DNA of 64,000 nt, from contig NZ_FRDM01000002.1 of the NCBI RefSeq assembly GCF_900143215.1, positions 186,001 to 250,000 on the forward strand, in the 5' to 3' direction. This DNA is from Geodermatophilus obscurus. Its GTDB lineage: Bacteria > Actinomycetota > Actinomycetes > Mycobacteriales > Geodermatophilaceae. The position numbers and the translations under genes were made by a program. The notes beneath the pieces are model-generated. The model worked only from the letters and a program-made list of their open reading frames with translations, searched no databases and was not told the DNA's origin. Position 1 is the stretch's first letter. Every line of letters begins with the position of its first letter. Positions 34,988-43,582 of the stretch are shown one piece after another.

Positions 34988-36304
34988 TCACGGCTCCGCG
35001 AGGTGGCGGATCCCGGTCACGCTCGGGAGGAAGACGTACGCACCGCCGCGGGTGGTGACCAGGCGGGGCAGACCGGTCAGCTCGGCCCGGCCGGCGGCCG
35101 TCCGGAAGCGGAAGGCGCGGCCGCCTCCGGTGCCGTCCCCGGTGCCGAGGAAGGGGTCCTGGGTGCGGCCCAGCCCCGGTGCGAACAGCCCGTCGAGCGC
35201 CCACTCGGCCATCAGGAACTCGAACTGGTCCCGGAGGCTGGCGCCGATGAACAGGCCGACGACCCCGCGCTCCTGCCCGTCGTCGGGCCGGGCCGGGTCG
35301 TACGGCGGGCCGTAGGTCAGCCCGCGCCGCACGATGCGGTGCTTGGCGCCCCCGCCTCCGGCGACGGGGGAGTCGCGGGGGTGCATGCGCCGGACGTGCG
35401 CGCCGATCGGGCAGCGCTCACCCCGCTCGTCACCGGCGTAGTCGAAGTCGTTGAGGGCCTCGGGTGGCAGCCGGGCATCGGTGTCGGGGGAGAGGACCAG
35501 CGGCGTTCCGCTGCGCCACCGGCCGCACAGCCGGGCGGCGACCAGCTCCTCCGACGTGGCGGTGCGCTGCGCCTGCTCGGCCAGCAGGGTGCAGAAGGCG
35601 GCCACGTCCTGGGCCATCACCCGGAACGCGGCGAAGCTGCCGTTGCGGCCGAGGGCGGGCGGGTCGGGCACGGGATAGCTGTGGCCGGTGAACTGGCTGG
35701 GGTGGCCGAGCAGGAAGGCGCCGGTCGGCTGGACGGGCAGCCGGTCGGGCGGCCCGGGTGGCGGGGCGGGGTCGACGGTCGGCTGGGAGATCCCGTCCAC
35801 GTAGCCGAAGTGGTCGACCTTCCCGGGCAGCAGGTCGCCGTCCAGGCGGTCGAGCTCGGTCAGCCCGGGAGCGGTGCCGGCCAGGACGGCCTCGGTGGCC
35901 CGGTCCCGCGCCTCCGGTGACACGGCCGACAGCGACAGCAGCAGGTGGAACCCCGGGTCGGTGAACGCCGGACGCCAGTGCACCGGGTCGCTGGGCCCGG
36001 TGTCCCCGACGAGCGCGGCGCGGGCGGCGGCGCCCGCGGTGAACTCGGCGGGGAAGCCGGTCGGCGGCACGCCCAGCGCCCGCAGCCCGGCCGCGGTGAC
36101 CGCCACGTTGAGGCACGAGTCCGGCTTCTCGGTCCACGGCGTCGCCGTCGTGACCTGCGGCCGGCCGGGGGTGCCGTCGACCAGTGAGCCGAGCAGCGCG
36201 CGGGCGGCCGGAGCGGAGTCCACGCGCAGCAGCAGGTGCCGCGCCGTGGGCATCGTGTAGCCGCGGACGACCAGACCCTGGACGTCGGAGAGGTCGAGCA
36301 CCAC
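34988..36304 (-). CDS. DyP-type haem peroxidase family protein
   Basis: 438 residues. The DyP signature GxxDG is seen as HFGYVDGISQPTVD. Other family blocks are RNGSFAAFRVMAQDVAAFCT and the proximal haem-histidine region CPIGAHVRRMHPRDS, then RGVVGLFIGASLRDQFEFLM. It should oxidise dyes, phenols or other reductants with hydrogen peroxide. No twin-arginine signal is seen, so it is probably cytoplasmic or encapsulated. GTG start; it follows the gene at 36327 by 22 bp. Confidence 0.87.
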   Translation of the reverse strand: MVLDLSDVQGLVVRGYTMPTARHLLLRVDSAPAARALLGSLVDGTPGRPQVTTATPWTEKPDSCLNVAVTAAGLRALGVPPTGFPAEFTAGAAARAALVGDTGPSDPVHWRPAFTDPGFHLLLSLSAVSPEARDRATEAVLAGTAPGLTELDRLDGDLLPGKVDHFGYVDGISQPTVDPAPPPGPPDRLPVQPTGAFLLGHPSQFTGHSYPVPDPPALGRNGSFAAFRVMAQDVAAFCTLLAEQAQRTATSEELVAARLCGRWRSGTPLVLSPDTDARLPPEALNDFDYAGDERGERCPIGAHVRRMHPRDSPVAGGGGAKHRIVRRGLTYGPPYDPARPDDGQERGVVGLFIGASLRDQFEFLMAEWALDGLFAPGLGRTQDPFLGTGDGTGGGRAFRFRTAAGRAELTGLPRLVTTRGGAYVFLPSVTGIRHLAEP

Positions 36305-36326
36305 CGGAGCCCCCGTTCCGCCGGGC

Positions 36327-36797
36327 TCAGCCGGCGTCGTCGGCGCGGATGTCGATCACCGGCCGGGTGGGGTAGGCGCTGTAGAAGGGGCCGACGCACC
36401 CCAGGTCGTGCCGGCGCACGTAGGCCAGGAACTCCTCGGGGTGCTGCTGGACCGGCAGCGGCGGCGGGTCGGCCATGTGCTGCAGCAGCTGGTCGAACAC
36501 CGGACCGATGTGGTGGACGAAGTCCATGATGTAGCGCTCGAAGTCCCCGTCGTACGTGGTGATCACGGCCAGCCGCTCGTCGTCGAGGAAGACGAACCGG
36601 GCGAAGTGCACCGTGCCGATCGCGTCGAGCGCGGTGGTGACGGGGTTCCGGTCGCGGGGCAGGGCCTGCAGCCGCTCGACCTCCGCCCGCAGCGCCTCCC
36701 GCGCGTCGGGCCGGGCCGCCATGACCAGCGTCAGCGGGCTCTGCACCGTCGTCCCGGCCGTGGTCGTGCCGGTCGTCTCCGTGGTCACACCAGTCAT
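36327..36797 (-). CDS. Hypothetical protein paired with the DyP peroxidase
   Basis: 156 residues. After a Thr-rich start there is an alpha/beta pattern (TLVMAARPDAREALRAEVER, TVHFARFVFLDDERLAVITT, YDGDFERYIMDFVHHIGPVF) that looks like a dimeric ferredoxin-like barrel. It is encoded directly before the peroxidase and is probably co-transcribed. It may be a partner or accessory of the peroxidase; the role is not established. Confidence 0.65.
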   Translation of the reverse strand: MTGVTTETTGTTTAGTTVQSPLTLVMAARPDAREALRAEVERLQALPRDRNPVTTALDAIGTVHFARFVFLDDERLAVITTYDGDFERYIMDFVHHIGPVFDQLLQHMADPPPLPVQQHPEEFLAYVRRHDLGCVGPFYSAYPTRPVIDIRADDAG

Positions 36798-36860
36798 GTC
36801 CGACCTCCTCGTCCCGCGGACGGCGGCAGCCGCCCGGGTCCGCGACGATCCGAGGACGGC

Positions 36861-36903
36861 GTCACCGCGCCGTCACCGCACTGTCACCGGCCGGGGCTGT
36901 ATC
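36861..36903 (+). promoter_or_regulatory. SARP-type promoter: three GTCACCG heptamers and a -10
   Basis: GTCACCG occurs at 36861-36867, 36872-36878 and 36883-36889, each 11 bp apart. Eight bases after the last copy lies TGTATC (36898-36903), a possible -10. Heptamer repeats spaced by 4 bp and ending 8 bp before the -10 are the textbook SARP activation site. It directs transcription of the SARP gene downstream and faces the divergent DyP genes. Confidence 0.65.
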
Positions 36904-36962
36904 AGCACCGGCCCCGCGCACCTCTGCCGGTCGTGCAGCATCGGACAACGGACGCGGTCGAC

Positions 36963-37691
36963 GTGCGGGCGACGACACTGCGGGTGAGCCTGCTGGGTGG
37001 CTCCTCCCTCGGCACCGCCGAGCTCCCGCGAGGACGGCACGACGTCCCCCGCAGCGTGCAGCGACTGGTGGCCTACGTCAGCCTCTCGGGCCGGCCGGCC
37101 CGGTCGGCGGTCGCCGGCCAGCTGTGGGGCGAGGTCCCCGAGGAGCAGGCGCAGGCGAGCCTGCGGTCGGCGCTGTGGCGGCTGCAACGGCTGGCGCCGG
37201 GCCTGCTGGACACCTCCGGCGGCGCGCTCGCCGTGGCCCGGGGCGTGCACGTCGACGTCCGGGAGCTGTGCGCCTGGGCGGCGCGGGTCCGGGACCCGGG
37301 CGCCGACGTCGAGGACCTGCGCCTCCCGCCCCCGGAGCTCTCCGGCGACCTGCTGCCCGGCTGGCGTGACGACTGGGTCCTCGTCGAGCGCGAGCGGCTG
37401 CGGCAGCTGCGGCTGTACGCGCTGGAGACCCTCGCCGCGCGGCTGGCCGGCGCGGGACGCCCCGGCGACGCGGTGGAGGTGGCCTCCCTCGCCGTCCGGG
37501 CGGAGCCGCTGCGCGAGAGCGCCTACCGGGTCCTGGTGCGGATCCACCTCGCCGAGGGCGACGTGGCCGCCGCCGTCCGTTCCTACCGGCAGTTCCGGGC
37601 GAGGGTGCGCGACCAGCTCGGGCTGGACCCGACCGACCGGCTCACCCGGCTGGTCGCGCACCTGGAGGAGGGACGGCGGGTGGCCTCCTGA
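36963..37691 (+). CDS. SARP/AfsR-type BTAD transcriptional activator
   Basis: 242 residues. An OmpR-type winged helix (LRVSLLGGSSLGTAELPRGR, LVAYVSLSGRPARSAVAGQL followed by WGE, SLRSALWRLQRLAPGLLDTS) is followed by the BTAD helical repeats (LPGWRDDWVLVERERLRQLR, AVRAEPLRESAYRVLVRIHL). This is a stand-alone SARP. A GTG at 36933 is also in frame. It is related to the BTAD end of the regulator at 31137. A SARP-like operator lies just upstream, suggesting autoregulation and control of the DyP pair. Confidence 0.88.
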   Translation: MRATTLRVSLLGGSSLGTAELPRGRHDVPRSVQRLVAYVSLSGRPARSAVAGQLWGEVPEEQAQASLRSALWRLQRLAPGLLDTSGGALAVARGVHVDVRELCAWAARVRDPGADVEDLRLPPPELSGDLLPGWRDDWVLVERERLRQLRLYALETLAARLAGAGRPGDAVEVASLAVRAEPLRESAYRVLVRIHLAEGDVAAAVRSYRQFRARVRDQLGLDPTDRLTRLVAHLEEGRRVAS

Positions 37692-37769
37692 GGACTCCCG
37701 CCGGCCGTGTATCAGACCGGCGGTGGTCCTCCTCCGTCCGGTGTACCGAAACCCCCCGGGAGGTCAGGG

Positions 37770-38162
37770 ATGGACTCGCAGGCGCCCGCCGCGGCGGACC
37801 CGCGGGGCGACGTCTCCTACCGGCAGCTGCTCACCGGCCTGCGCCGGTTCCTCCGCACCGACGGGCAGCGCCACCTGGACGACCCGAACGTCGCCTCGGT
37901 CGGCCTGGGCTACAAGGTCACCGGCGGCCGTCCGACGGCCGAGCTGTCGGTGCAGTTCACGGTGGAGGAGAAGCGCGTCGGTCCGGAGGCGCTGGCCGCC
38001 CTGGGGACGCACCCGGTCCCGGAGGCCGTCACGGTCGCCGGCGTCCGGGTGCCGACCGACGTGCTCGAGCGCCGCTCCTCGCCGGCCCTGGCCGCCCGGC
38101 CGCGGCGCGGCGCACCTCCGCGGCCCCCGTCCCCAGGGCCACGAGGGATCCCGGCGAGGTGA
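37770..38162 (+). CDS. Hypothetical protein, probable truncated protease N-terminus
   Basis: 130 residues. The segment LDDPNVASVGLGYKVTGGRP through LSVQFTVEEKRVGPEALAAL and VRVPTDVLER looks like the N-terminal domain that precedes trypsin-like peptidases in some bacterial proteins. No catalytic domain follows; the frame ends in a Pro/Arg-rich tail. ATG 37770 follows GGGAGGTCAGGG. It lies next to a clear pseudogene, so it may itself be a remnant. Confidence 0.45.
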   Translation: MDSQAPAAADPRGDVSYRQLLTGLRRFLRTDGQRHLDDPNVASVGLGYKVTGGRPTAELSVQFTVEEKRVGPEALAALGTHPVPEAVTVAGVRVPTDVLERRSSPALAARPRRGAPPRPPSPGPRGIPAR

Positions 38163-38170
38163 CGAGGGGC

Positions 38171-38460
38171 ATGCCCGAGCGGCTGGTGCTGTGCTGTGAC
38201 GGCACGTGGAACACCGTGGGTCAGGAGCGCGAGGCACAGCGCTCCGGGCTGGCCTTCCGGGACGACGCCTACCGGCGCCCGTCCCGCGGGGCGAGCTGCA
38301 CGACTCGCGCCGGGGGGTCTTCCGGCTGCAGCGGGCGTACTCCCGTCCCCTGGGAACTCACCACCCGGGCACCGAATCCGTGGTTCACAGCGCGGTCGCG
38401 CGCCACGGGGACGTCGATCTGGACCATGCGCCAAGTGCCTTGCCCGCCTGTCTGCAGGGC
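38171..38460 (+). pseudogene. DUF2235 hydrolase gene, internally deleted and frameshifted
   Basis: It starts with the DUF2235 signature MPERLVLCCDGTWNTVGQ and then jumps directly to a C-terminal part, QRSGLAFRDDAYRRP. A frameshift near 38280 leads to GELHDSRRGVFRLQRAYSRP and ESVVHSAVARHGDVDLDHAP, the C-terminal blocks of the same family. About 250 residues in between are missing. The deletion plus frameshift make it non-functional. The rest of the gap to 38726 has no supported gene. Confidence 0.75.
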
Positions 38461-38726
38461 CCCCACGGGACGACGCAGGTCCCGATGGACCGGCCGCCGC
38501 CGGAGCCGGCCCCCGCTCGGCGGTCCGCCAGCCGGAGCGGGCGGACCGGGAACCAGTGCCGGCCGCCCCTTGTGAGCGCCCGGCGGCGGCAGGACCATCG
38601 CCTCCGGGCCCCGGGAACGGCGGCCGTCGGCGGATTCGGCACGGCCGGGGCGCACCGGCCGGTCCGGCGCCGCGTCCCTCCCCGGACCCGGGACGCGGCC
38701 GCACAGCCCGAGGGGAGCGAGCCCGC

Positions 38727-39914
38727 ATGACGACCACCCGACCGACGTTCGACGACTTCCTCGCGTGGCTGGAGTCCGGCCGGGAACACGGGCAGGTCCA
38801 CTTCGACGACCGGCAGCAGTGCTGGCACGTGCTGGGCCACCCGGAGGCCGGCGTCGTGCTGTCCGACCCGGCCGTCTTCTCCTCCGACCTCACGGCGCTG
38901 CAACCCGCGCAGGACGACCTCGCGCTCTTCCAGCGCGGCAACCTCGTCCGGATGGACCCGCCGCGGCACCGGGAGCTGCGGTCCCTGGTCAACCAGGCGT
39001 TCACCCCGCGGGTCGTGGCCGGCCTCGAGCCGCGGATCGCCGAGCTGACCACCGAGCTGCTGGACCGGGCGGGGGAGCGGTTCGACCTGGTCGACGCGCT
39101 GGCCTACCCACTGCCGGTGATCGTCATCGCCGACCTGCTGGGGGTCCCGACGTCCGACCGGGAGCTGTTCCGCCGGTGGGCCGACGTGCTGCTCGGCCAG
39201 GAGGTCGACCCCGACCAGGGGCTGGTGGAGGCCGGCGAGCGGGCGGTGGCCGCGGTGGCGCCGACCGTGCGGGAGATGAACGACTACTTCCTGGACCACA
39301 TCAGGTCCCGGCGGACGCACCCGGGCGACGACCTGACCAGCCGGCTCATCCAGGCCGAGGTGGACGGCCGGCGGTTGGCGTACGAGGAGATCGTCGGCTT
39401 CGTCGGGCTGCTGCTGATCGCCGGGCACGTCACCACGACCGCGACGCTGGGCAACAGCATCGTCGCCTTCTCCGACGCCCCGGACGCCGCGGCCGAGGTC
39501 CGGGTCGATCCGGACCTGCTCCCGGGGGCGATCGAGGAGGTGCTGCGGATGCGGACGCCGTTCCCGCGGCTGGCCCGGATCACCACGGCCGACGCCGAGG
39601 TCGGCGGCGTGCGCATCCCGGCCGGGCAGGTGGTGCTGCCCTGGCTGGCGGCGGCCAACCGGGACGCGCGGGTGTTCGCCGAGCCGCAGCGCTTCGACGT
39701 GCACCGCCGGCCCAACCCGCACCTGACCTTCGGGCACGGCGTGCACTTCTGCCTCGGCGCGCCGCTGGCCCGGCTGGAGGCCCGGGTCGCGCTGCGGCTG
39801 CTGCTGCAGCGGTACCGGGACATCGAGGTCGCCGCCGACGAACCGGTCGAGCACCGCAACCCGTGGACGATGGTCGCCGTCAGCCGGCTGCCCCTGGTGG
39901 TCCGCCCCGCCTGA
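38727..39914 (+). CDS. Cytochrome P450
   Basis: 395 residues. The haem loop is LTFGHGVHFCLGAPLARLEA and the K-helix ExxR lies in AIEEVLRMRTPFP. The I helix reads LLLIAGHVTTTATLGN, with Val where most P450s have the acidic residue of the A/G-G-x-D/E-T motif. It otherwise resembles actinobacterial CYP107-like enzymes. ATG has AGGGGAG upstream. The Val suggests altered oxygen activation or a family variant. Substrate unknown. Confidence 0.92.
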   Translation: MTTTRPTFDDFLAWLESGREHGQVHFDDRQQCWHVLGHPEAGVVLSDPAVFSSDLTALQPAQDDLALFQRGNLVRMDPPRHRELRSLVNQAFTPRVVAGLEPRIAELTTELLDRAGERFDLVDALAYPLPVIVIADLLGVPTSDRELFRRWADVLLGQEVDPDQGLVEAGERAVAAVAPTVREMNDYFLDHIRSRRTHPGDDLTSRLIQAEVDGRRLAYEEIVGFVGLLLIAGHVTTTATLGNSIVAFSDAPDAAAEVRVDPDLLPGAIEEVLRMRTPFPRLARITTADAEVGGVRIPAGQVVLPWLAAANRDARVFAEPQRFDVHRRPNPHLTFGHGVHFCLGAPLARLEARVALRLLLQRYRDIEVAADEPVEHRNPWTMVAVSRLPLVVRPA

Positions 39915-39924
39915 CCGGAGGCCG

Positions 39925-40977
39925 TCAGCGGCGGGCGCCGGCCGGGTCCGGCCGGACGGTGAGCAGGCCCGTGCGGTCGAGCAGGTCGGCGAGCGCCCGG
40001 CCGTCGCCCGCACGGACGACGGGGACGGCGCCGACCCGCTCCTCGGTGGCCGGCGGCTCCGTGCCGATGGGGGCGACGGTGCGCAGCGCGATCGCCGCGA
40101 CCCGGTCCGGGTGCGCGCGGGCGAAGTCGCGGTAGATCTCGGGGTCGTGCTCGCCGTCGTCCCCGACCAGGACCCACTGCACGCCGGGCAGGTCGGCGGC
40201 CAGCCGCTCCAGGGACCCCCGCTTGTGCGCCCGGCCGCTGCGGAACCACGCGCGCGGGCTGATCCCCCAGTCGGTGAGCAGCAGGGCGCCGGCCGGGAAG
40301 CCGTGCCGCTCGAGGAAGGCGGTGATCGGCCCGGCCAGGTTCCACGGCCCGTTGCTCACGTACACGACCGGTGGGTGCGGGGTGCCCTCGACGAGCCGGG
40401 TCAGCAGCACCGCCATGCCGGCCACCGGGCGGCGGGTGGAGCCGTTGCCTGCGAAGGTGCGCCACGCGGCGCGCAGCGGGTGCCGGATCCCGGTGATCCA
40501 CACCGTGTCGTCGATGTCGCAGACGACGCCGCGGCGCGCGTCGGGGGAGGCGACGTGCAGCGGTGCCGGCACCGGCGGGCGGCCTTCCGGGTGCAGCAGC
40601 GCCGTGGCCGGACCGGGGGGCAGCTCGGCGGCCACGGTGAGGTCGATCAGGCCGCCCTCGTCGGCCCGCGCGCGGACCCGTGTCCCGCCGAGGGTGACGT
40701 CGATCTCGCCGTGCGGCTGCTCGAGGGTCAGCAGCCGGCGCCAGCCGGGGATGTCGAGGCGGGCGTTCGGGTCGGTGCCCGCGGGGGCCAGCAGCAGCCG
40801 CCCCCGGACCCGCGCCCGGCCCCGCGCGGCGTATCCCGGGTAGCCCAGCGCAGCGGTCGTCCAGCCACGGCGACGGGCGCGAGCGGACAGTGCCCGGTCC
40901 AGCCGGACCTTGGCGCGGTACGCGGCCGCGATCGCCCGCAGCGACCAGGTCGCGGGGTCGGTGGGCTGGTCGGACAC
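39925..40977 (-). CDS. App1-family phosphatidate phosphatase-like protein
   Basis: 350 residues with the DUF2183/App1 catalytic domain. The HAD-type motif DxDxT is GVVCDIDDTVWITGIRHP near residue 186. Further blocks are PPVVYVSNGPWNLAGPITAF, LLLTDWGISPRAWF and VQWVLVGDDGEHDPEIYRDF. Fungal App1 removes phosphate from phosphatidate; bacterial homologues are little studied. GTG 40977 follows GGAGG. Convergent with the P450 gene, 10 bp apart. Confidence 0.87.
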   Translation of the reverse strand: MSDQPTDPATWSLRAIAAAYRAKVRLDRALSARARRRGWTTAALGYPGYAARGRARVRGRLLLAPAGTDPNARLDIPGWRRLLTLEQPHGEIDVTLGGTRVRARADEGGLIDLTVAAELPPGPATALLHPEGRPPVPAPLHVASPDARRGVVCDIDDTVWITGIRHPLRAAWRTFAGNGSTRRPVAGMAVLLTRLVEGTPHPPVVYVSNGPWNLAGPITAFLERHGFPAGALLLTDWGISPRAWFRSGRAHKRGSLERLAADLPGVQWVLVGDDGEHDPEIYRDFARAHPDRVAAIALRTVAPIGTEPPATEERVGAVPVVRAGDGRALADLLDRTGLLTVRPDPAGARR

Positions 40978-41048
40978 GAGCGCCTCCGCGGGGACCGGTG
41001 GTCGGCAGACCTTACCGGCCCGACCGCGGGGCCACCGGTCCTGGAACG

Positions 41049-41086
41049 ACCGGACCCCCACGGCAGGAGAGCCGTGGGGGTCCGGT
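41049..41086 (-). terminator. Terminator of the cold shock gene
   Basis: A perfect 16-bp inverted repeat, ACCGGACCCCCACGGC / GCCGTGGGGGTCCGGT, with a 6-base loop, starts 18 bp past the cold shock stop codon. Confidence 0.8.
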
Positions 41087-41104
41087 GCCGTGTCCCGGCG
41101 GCGC

Positions 41105-41308
41105 TCAGACCGCGCGGACGTTCTCCGCCTGCGGGCCCTTCTGGCCCTGGGTGACGTCGAACTCGACGCGCTGCGCCTCGTCCAGTGACCGGTACCCGCT
41201 CCCGGAGATCGCCGAGAAGTGGCAGAAGACGTCGGGGCCGCCACCGTCCTGCTCGATGAAGCCGAAGCCCTTCTCCGCGTTGAACCACTTCACAGTGCCC
41301 TGGGTCAT
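41105..41308 (-). CDS. Cold shock domain protein
   Basis: 67 residues, a single CspA-like beta barrel that binds RNA and single-stranded DNA. RNP1 is KGFGFIEQ and RNP2 is DVFCHFSAI; it opens [18 protein letters not shown] and closes [11 protein letters not shown]. Size is typical. ATG has AGAGGGAA upstream. The 150 bp before it are free of genes on this strand and may hold the usual long Csp leader. Confidence 0.95.
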   Translation of the reverse strand: MTQGTVKWFNAEKGFGFIEQDGGGPDVFCHFSAISGSGYRSLDEAQRVEFDVTQGQKGPQAENVRAV

Positions 41309-41563
41309 GTCGTTCCCTCTTCCGTGCTGTCGCGTCAGGACAGACGGTCGCCGGTCCCGGGTCGCCGCACCGACCGGCAGGACCGAGAGGAACGTCAGGC
41401 GAGGACGACTGTCGACGTTCGGAAACGAAGCAGAGGCACAGCAGCGACCGGATGCCACGGTACGCGATCACCCGCCACCCTGGGATCGCGCCACCGCGAC
41501 GGGGCGGACCTCGTCCGGAACGTCCCCGGCCAGCGCCGCGTCCGTGCCCGCGAAGGAGTTCCG

Positions 41564-41815
41564 ATGGACATCACCACCGTCAACGACCGGCACCTGTACC
41601 AGGGGCGGGTCGTGGTCCAGGACCCGACGGACCCGTCCCGTTCGGTCGAGCTGTCGCGCAGGATCGTCCGGTTCGGGCCCGCCGGCTGGCTGACCGTGGT
41701 GACGGCCCTGGCCGAGGACGCCGAGATCGTGCTGTACCCGACCGCCCGCGTCCTGGCGGTCACCGACCTCCGCGAGGTCGGCGTCGCCGGCCACCGGCCT
41801 GGTGCGGAGGCGTGA
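41564..41815 (+). CDS. Hypothetical protein (83 aa)
   Basis: Short beta-rich protein beginning MDITTVNDRHLYQGRVVVQD and continuing RRIVRFGPAGWLTVVTALAE, DAEIVLYPTARVLAVTDLRE. AAGGAG ribosome site six bases before the ATG and normal codon use support it. No family recognised; not membrane bound. Confidence 0.6.
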   Translation: MDITTVNDRHLYQGRVVVQDPTDPSRSVELSRRIVRFGPAGWLTVVTALAEDAEIVLYPTARVLAVTDLREVGVAGHRPGAEA

Positions 41816-41921
41816 CCGCGACCCCCGGAGCCGGCAGCGGACCGGTCCGCACCTCGACGTCGGCCTCCGCGCCGCGCGTTCGGGGGGTTCCGCGGTCCCG
41901 GTGGGGGGAACACCGTGCCGT

Positions 41922-42086
41922 GTGACCGATCCCCACGGGACGCCTGAGGTGGAGCAGCGGCTGGCGGAGGACCTGGACCCGGAACGGCACCGGGCTCCGT
42001 CCGAGGGCATCCCGCAGGAGCTGTCCGACGACGCGGGCGACGACGCGGGCGAGGACGATCCCCCACCGGCCGGGACCGGCCCGTGA
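41922..42086 (+). CDS. Small acidic protein upstream of the UGSC genes
   Basis: 54 residues, strongly acidic at the end (SDDAGDDAGEDDPPPAG), with a GTG start after GTGGGGGGAA. Its TGA overlaps the GTG of the thioredoxin-like gene (GTGA), so it belongs to the same translationally coupled unit. No domain recognised; probably disordered. Confidence 0.5.
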   Translation: MTDPHGTPEVEQRLAEDLDPERHRAPSEGIPQELSDDAGDDAGEDDPPPAGTGP

Positions 42087-43582
42087 GCGCGGTGCCGTCG
42101 GGCACCCCCGCGCGGGCGGACCCGGTGAGGTGCGGCCCCGGCACGGACCGGCGCGGTGCCGGAGCGCCGGGCCCGGGAGGCGCCGGGCAGCTGCCCGACG
42201 GGTTGGTCGCCGTGGTCAAGCGGGACTGCCCGACCTGCGTGCTGGTCGAGCCGGTGCTGCGCGGCCTCGGTGCCGCGGTGTGGTGCCAGGACGACCCGAC
42301 CTGGTTCGACCACGACGACACCGCCCTGGAGCTGTCCTACCGCCTGGACGTGGAGACGGTCCCGACCCTGCTGCGGATCGAGGACGGGGTGGAGACCGCG
42401 CGGACGGTCGGCTGGAGCCGCGAGCAGTGGGAGGCCCTGACCGGCGTCGCCGGGCTGGGGGAGGGCCTGCCCGAGCACCGGCCGGGCTGCGGGTCGCTGT
42501 CGGTCGACCCGGCTCGGATCGACGCGCTGGAGGCGCGGTACGGCGGCAGCGGGCTGGCCAGCCGCCGGATCGAGCTCGCCGACCTCGAGGACGAGCACGA
42601 GGCGCTGTTCGACCGGGGCTGGACCGACGGGCTGCCGGTCGTGCCGCCCACCCCCGAGCGGGTGCTCCGGATGCTGCGCGGCACGACCCGCGACCCCGGT
42701 GAGGTGGTTGCCGTCGTCCCGCCGGACCTCGTGCCCTGCACCGTCGAGAAGGTCGCGGTCAACGCGGTGCTGGCCGGCTGCCTGCCCGAGTACCTGCCGG
42801 TCGTCCTGGCGGCGCTGGAGGCGGCGTGCGCGGAGGAGTTCGCCCTGCACGGCGTGCTGGCCACCACCCACTTCGCCGGCCCGGTCGTGGTCGTCAACGG
42901 GCCGGTCGCCGCGCGGATCGGGATGAACAGCGGGGTCAACGCCCTCGGCCAGGGCAACCGCGCGAACGCCACGATCGGCCGGGCGCTGCAACTGGTGGTC
43001 CGCAACGTCGGGGGCGGCCGTCCCGGTGAGGTGGACCGGGCCACCCTGGGCAACCCGGGCAAGACCACCTTCTGCTTCGCCGAGCGCGAGCGGGACAGCC
43101 CCTTCGCGCCGCTGGCCGCCGACCGCGGGGTGCCCGGCGACGCGGTGACCGTCTTCGCGGGGTCGGGCGTGCAGCCGGTGGTCGACCAGCTCAGCCGGGA
43201 CGCCGGCTCCCTGGCCCGGTCCTTCGCGGCCTGTCTGCGCGTCAACGCCCATCCCAAGCTGCCGATGGCGTTCGACGCGATGCTCGTCGTCTCCCCGGAG
43301 CACGGCCGGGTGCTCCGCGAGGCCGGCTGGGACCGCGCCCGCCTGCTGGCCGAGCTCGACGGGCTGCTGAGGCTCCCGGCCGGTGAACTGGCGCGCGGCG
43401 CCGGCGGGATGGCCGAGGGCCTGCCGCCCGGGGTCGCCGCCGACGAGGTGCCGAAGTTCCGGCCCGGCGGCCTGCTGATGACCCACGCCGGCGGGGACGC
43501 CGGGTTGTTCAGCGCGATCGTCGGCGGCTGGGTCGGCGGCGAGATGGGCAGCACTCCGGTGACGCGGGAGGTACGGGCATGA
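42083..43582 (+). CDS. Thioredoxin-like protein of the UGSC selenoprotein locus
   Basis: 499 residues. The N-terminal part has a thioredoxin-like fold with a redox motif KRDCPTC (Cys49, Cys52), and TVPTLLRIEDGVE supplies the cis-proline. The C-terminal ~320 residues (WTDGLPVVPPTPERVLRMLR, TVEKVAVNAVLAGCLPEYLP, NSGVNALGQGNRANATIGRA, PKFRPGGLLMTHAGGDAGLF) form the domain found beside UGSC proteins. It overlaps the next gene by ATGA. It may exchange electrons with the selenocysteine/cysteine centre of the UGSC protein; the substrate is unknown. Confidence 0.75.
   Translation: MSAVPSGTPARADPVRCGPGTDRRGAGAPGPGGAGQLPDGLVAVVKRDCPTCVLVEPVLRGLGAAVWCQDDPTWFDHDDTALELSYRLDVETVPTLLRIEDGVETARTVGWSREQWEALTGVAGLGEGLPEHRPGCGSLSVDPARIDALEARYGGSGLASRRIELADLEDEHEALFDRGWTDGLPVVPPTPERVLRMLRGTTRDPGEVVAVVPPDLVPCTVEKVAVNAVLAGCLPEYLPVVLAALEAACAEEFALHGVLATTHFAGPVVVVNGPVAARIGMNSGVNALGQGNRANATIGRALQLVVRNVGGGRPGEVDRATLGNPGKTTFCFAERERDSPFAPLAADRGVPGDAVTVFAGSGVQPVVDQLSRDAGSLARSFAACLRVNAHPKLPMAFDAMLVVSPEHGRVLREAGWDRARLLAELDGLLRLPAGELARGAGGMAEGLPPGVAADEVPKFRPGGLLMTHAGGDAGLFSAIVGGWVGGEMGSTPVTREVRA

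Noticed and set aside
37699-37725. Hairpin CCGCCGG...CCGGCGG with TGTATCAG in its loop, similar to the SARP -10
   Set aside because: TGTATCAG recurs from 36898, but no heptamer repeats precede it here, so a second SARP promoter is not supported.
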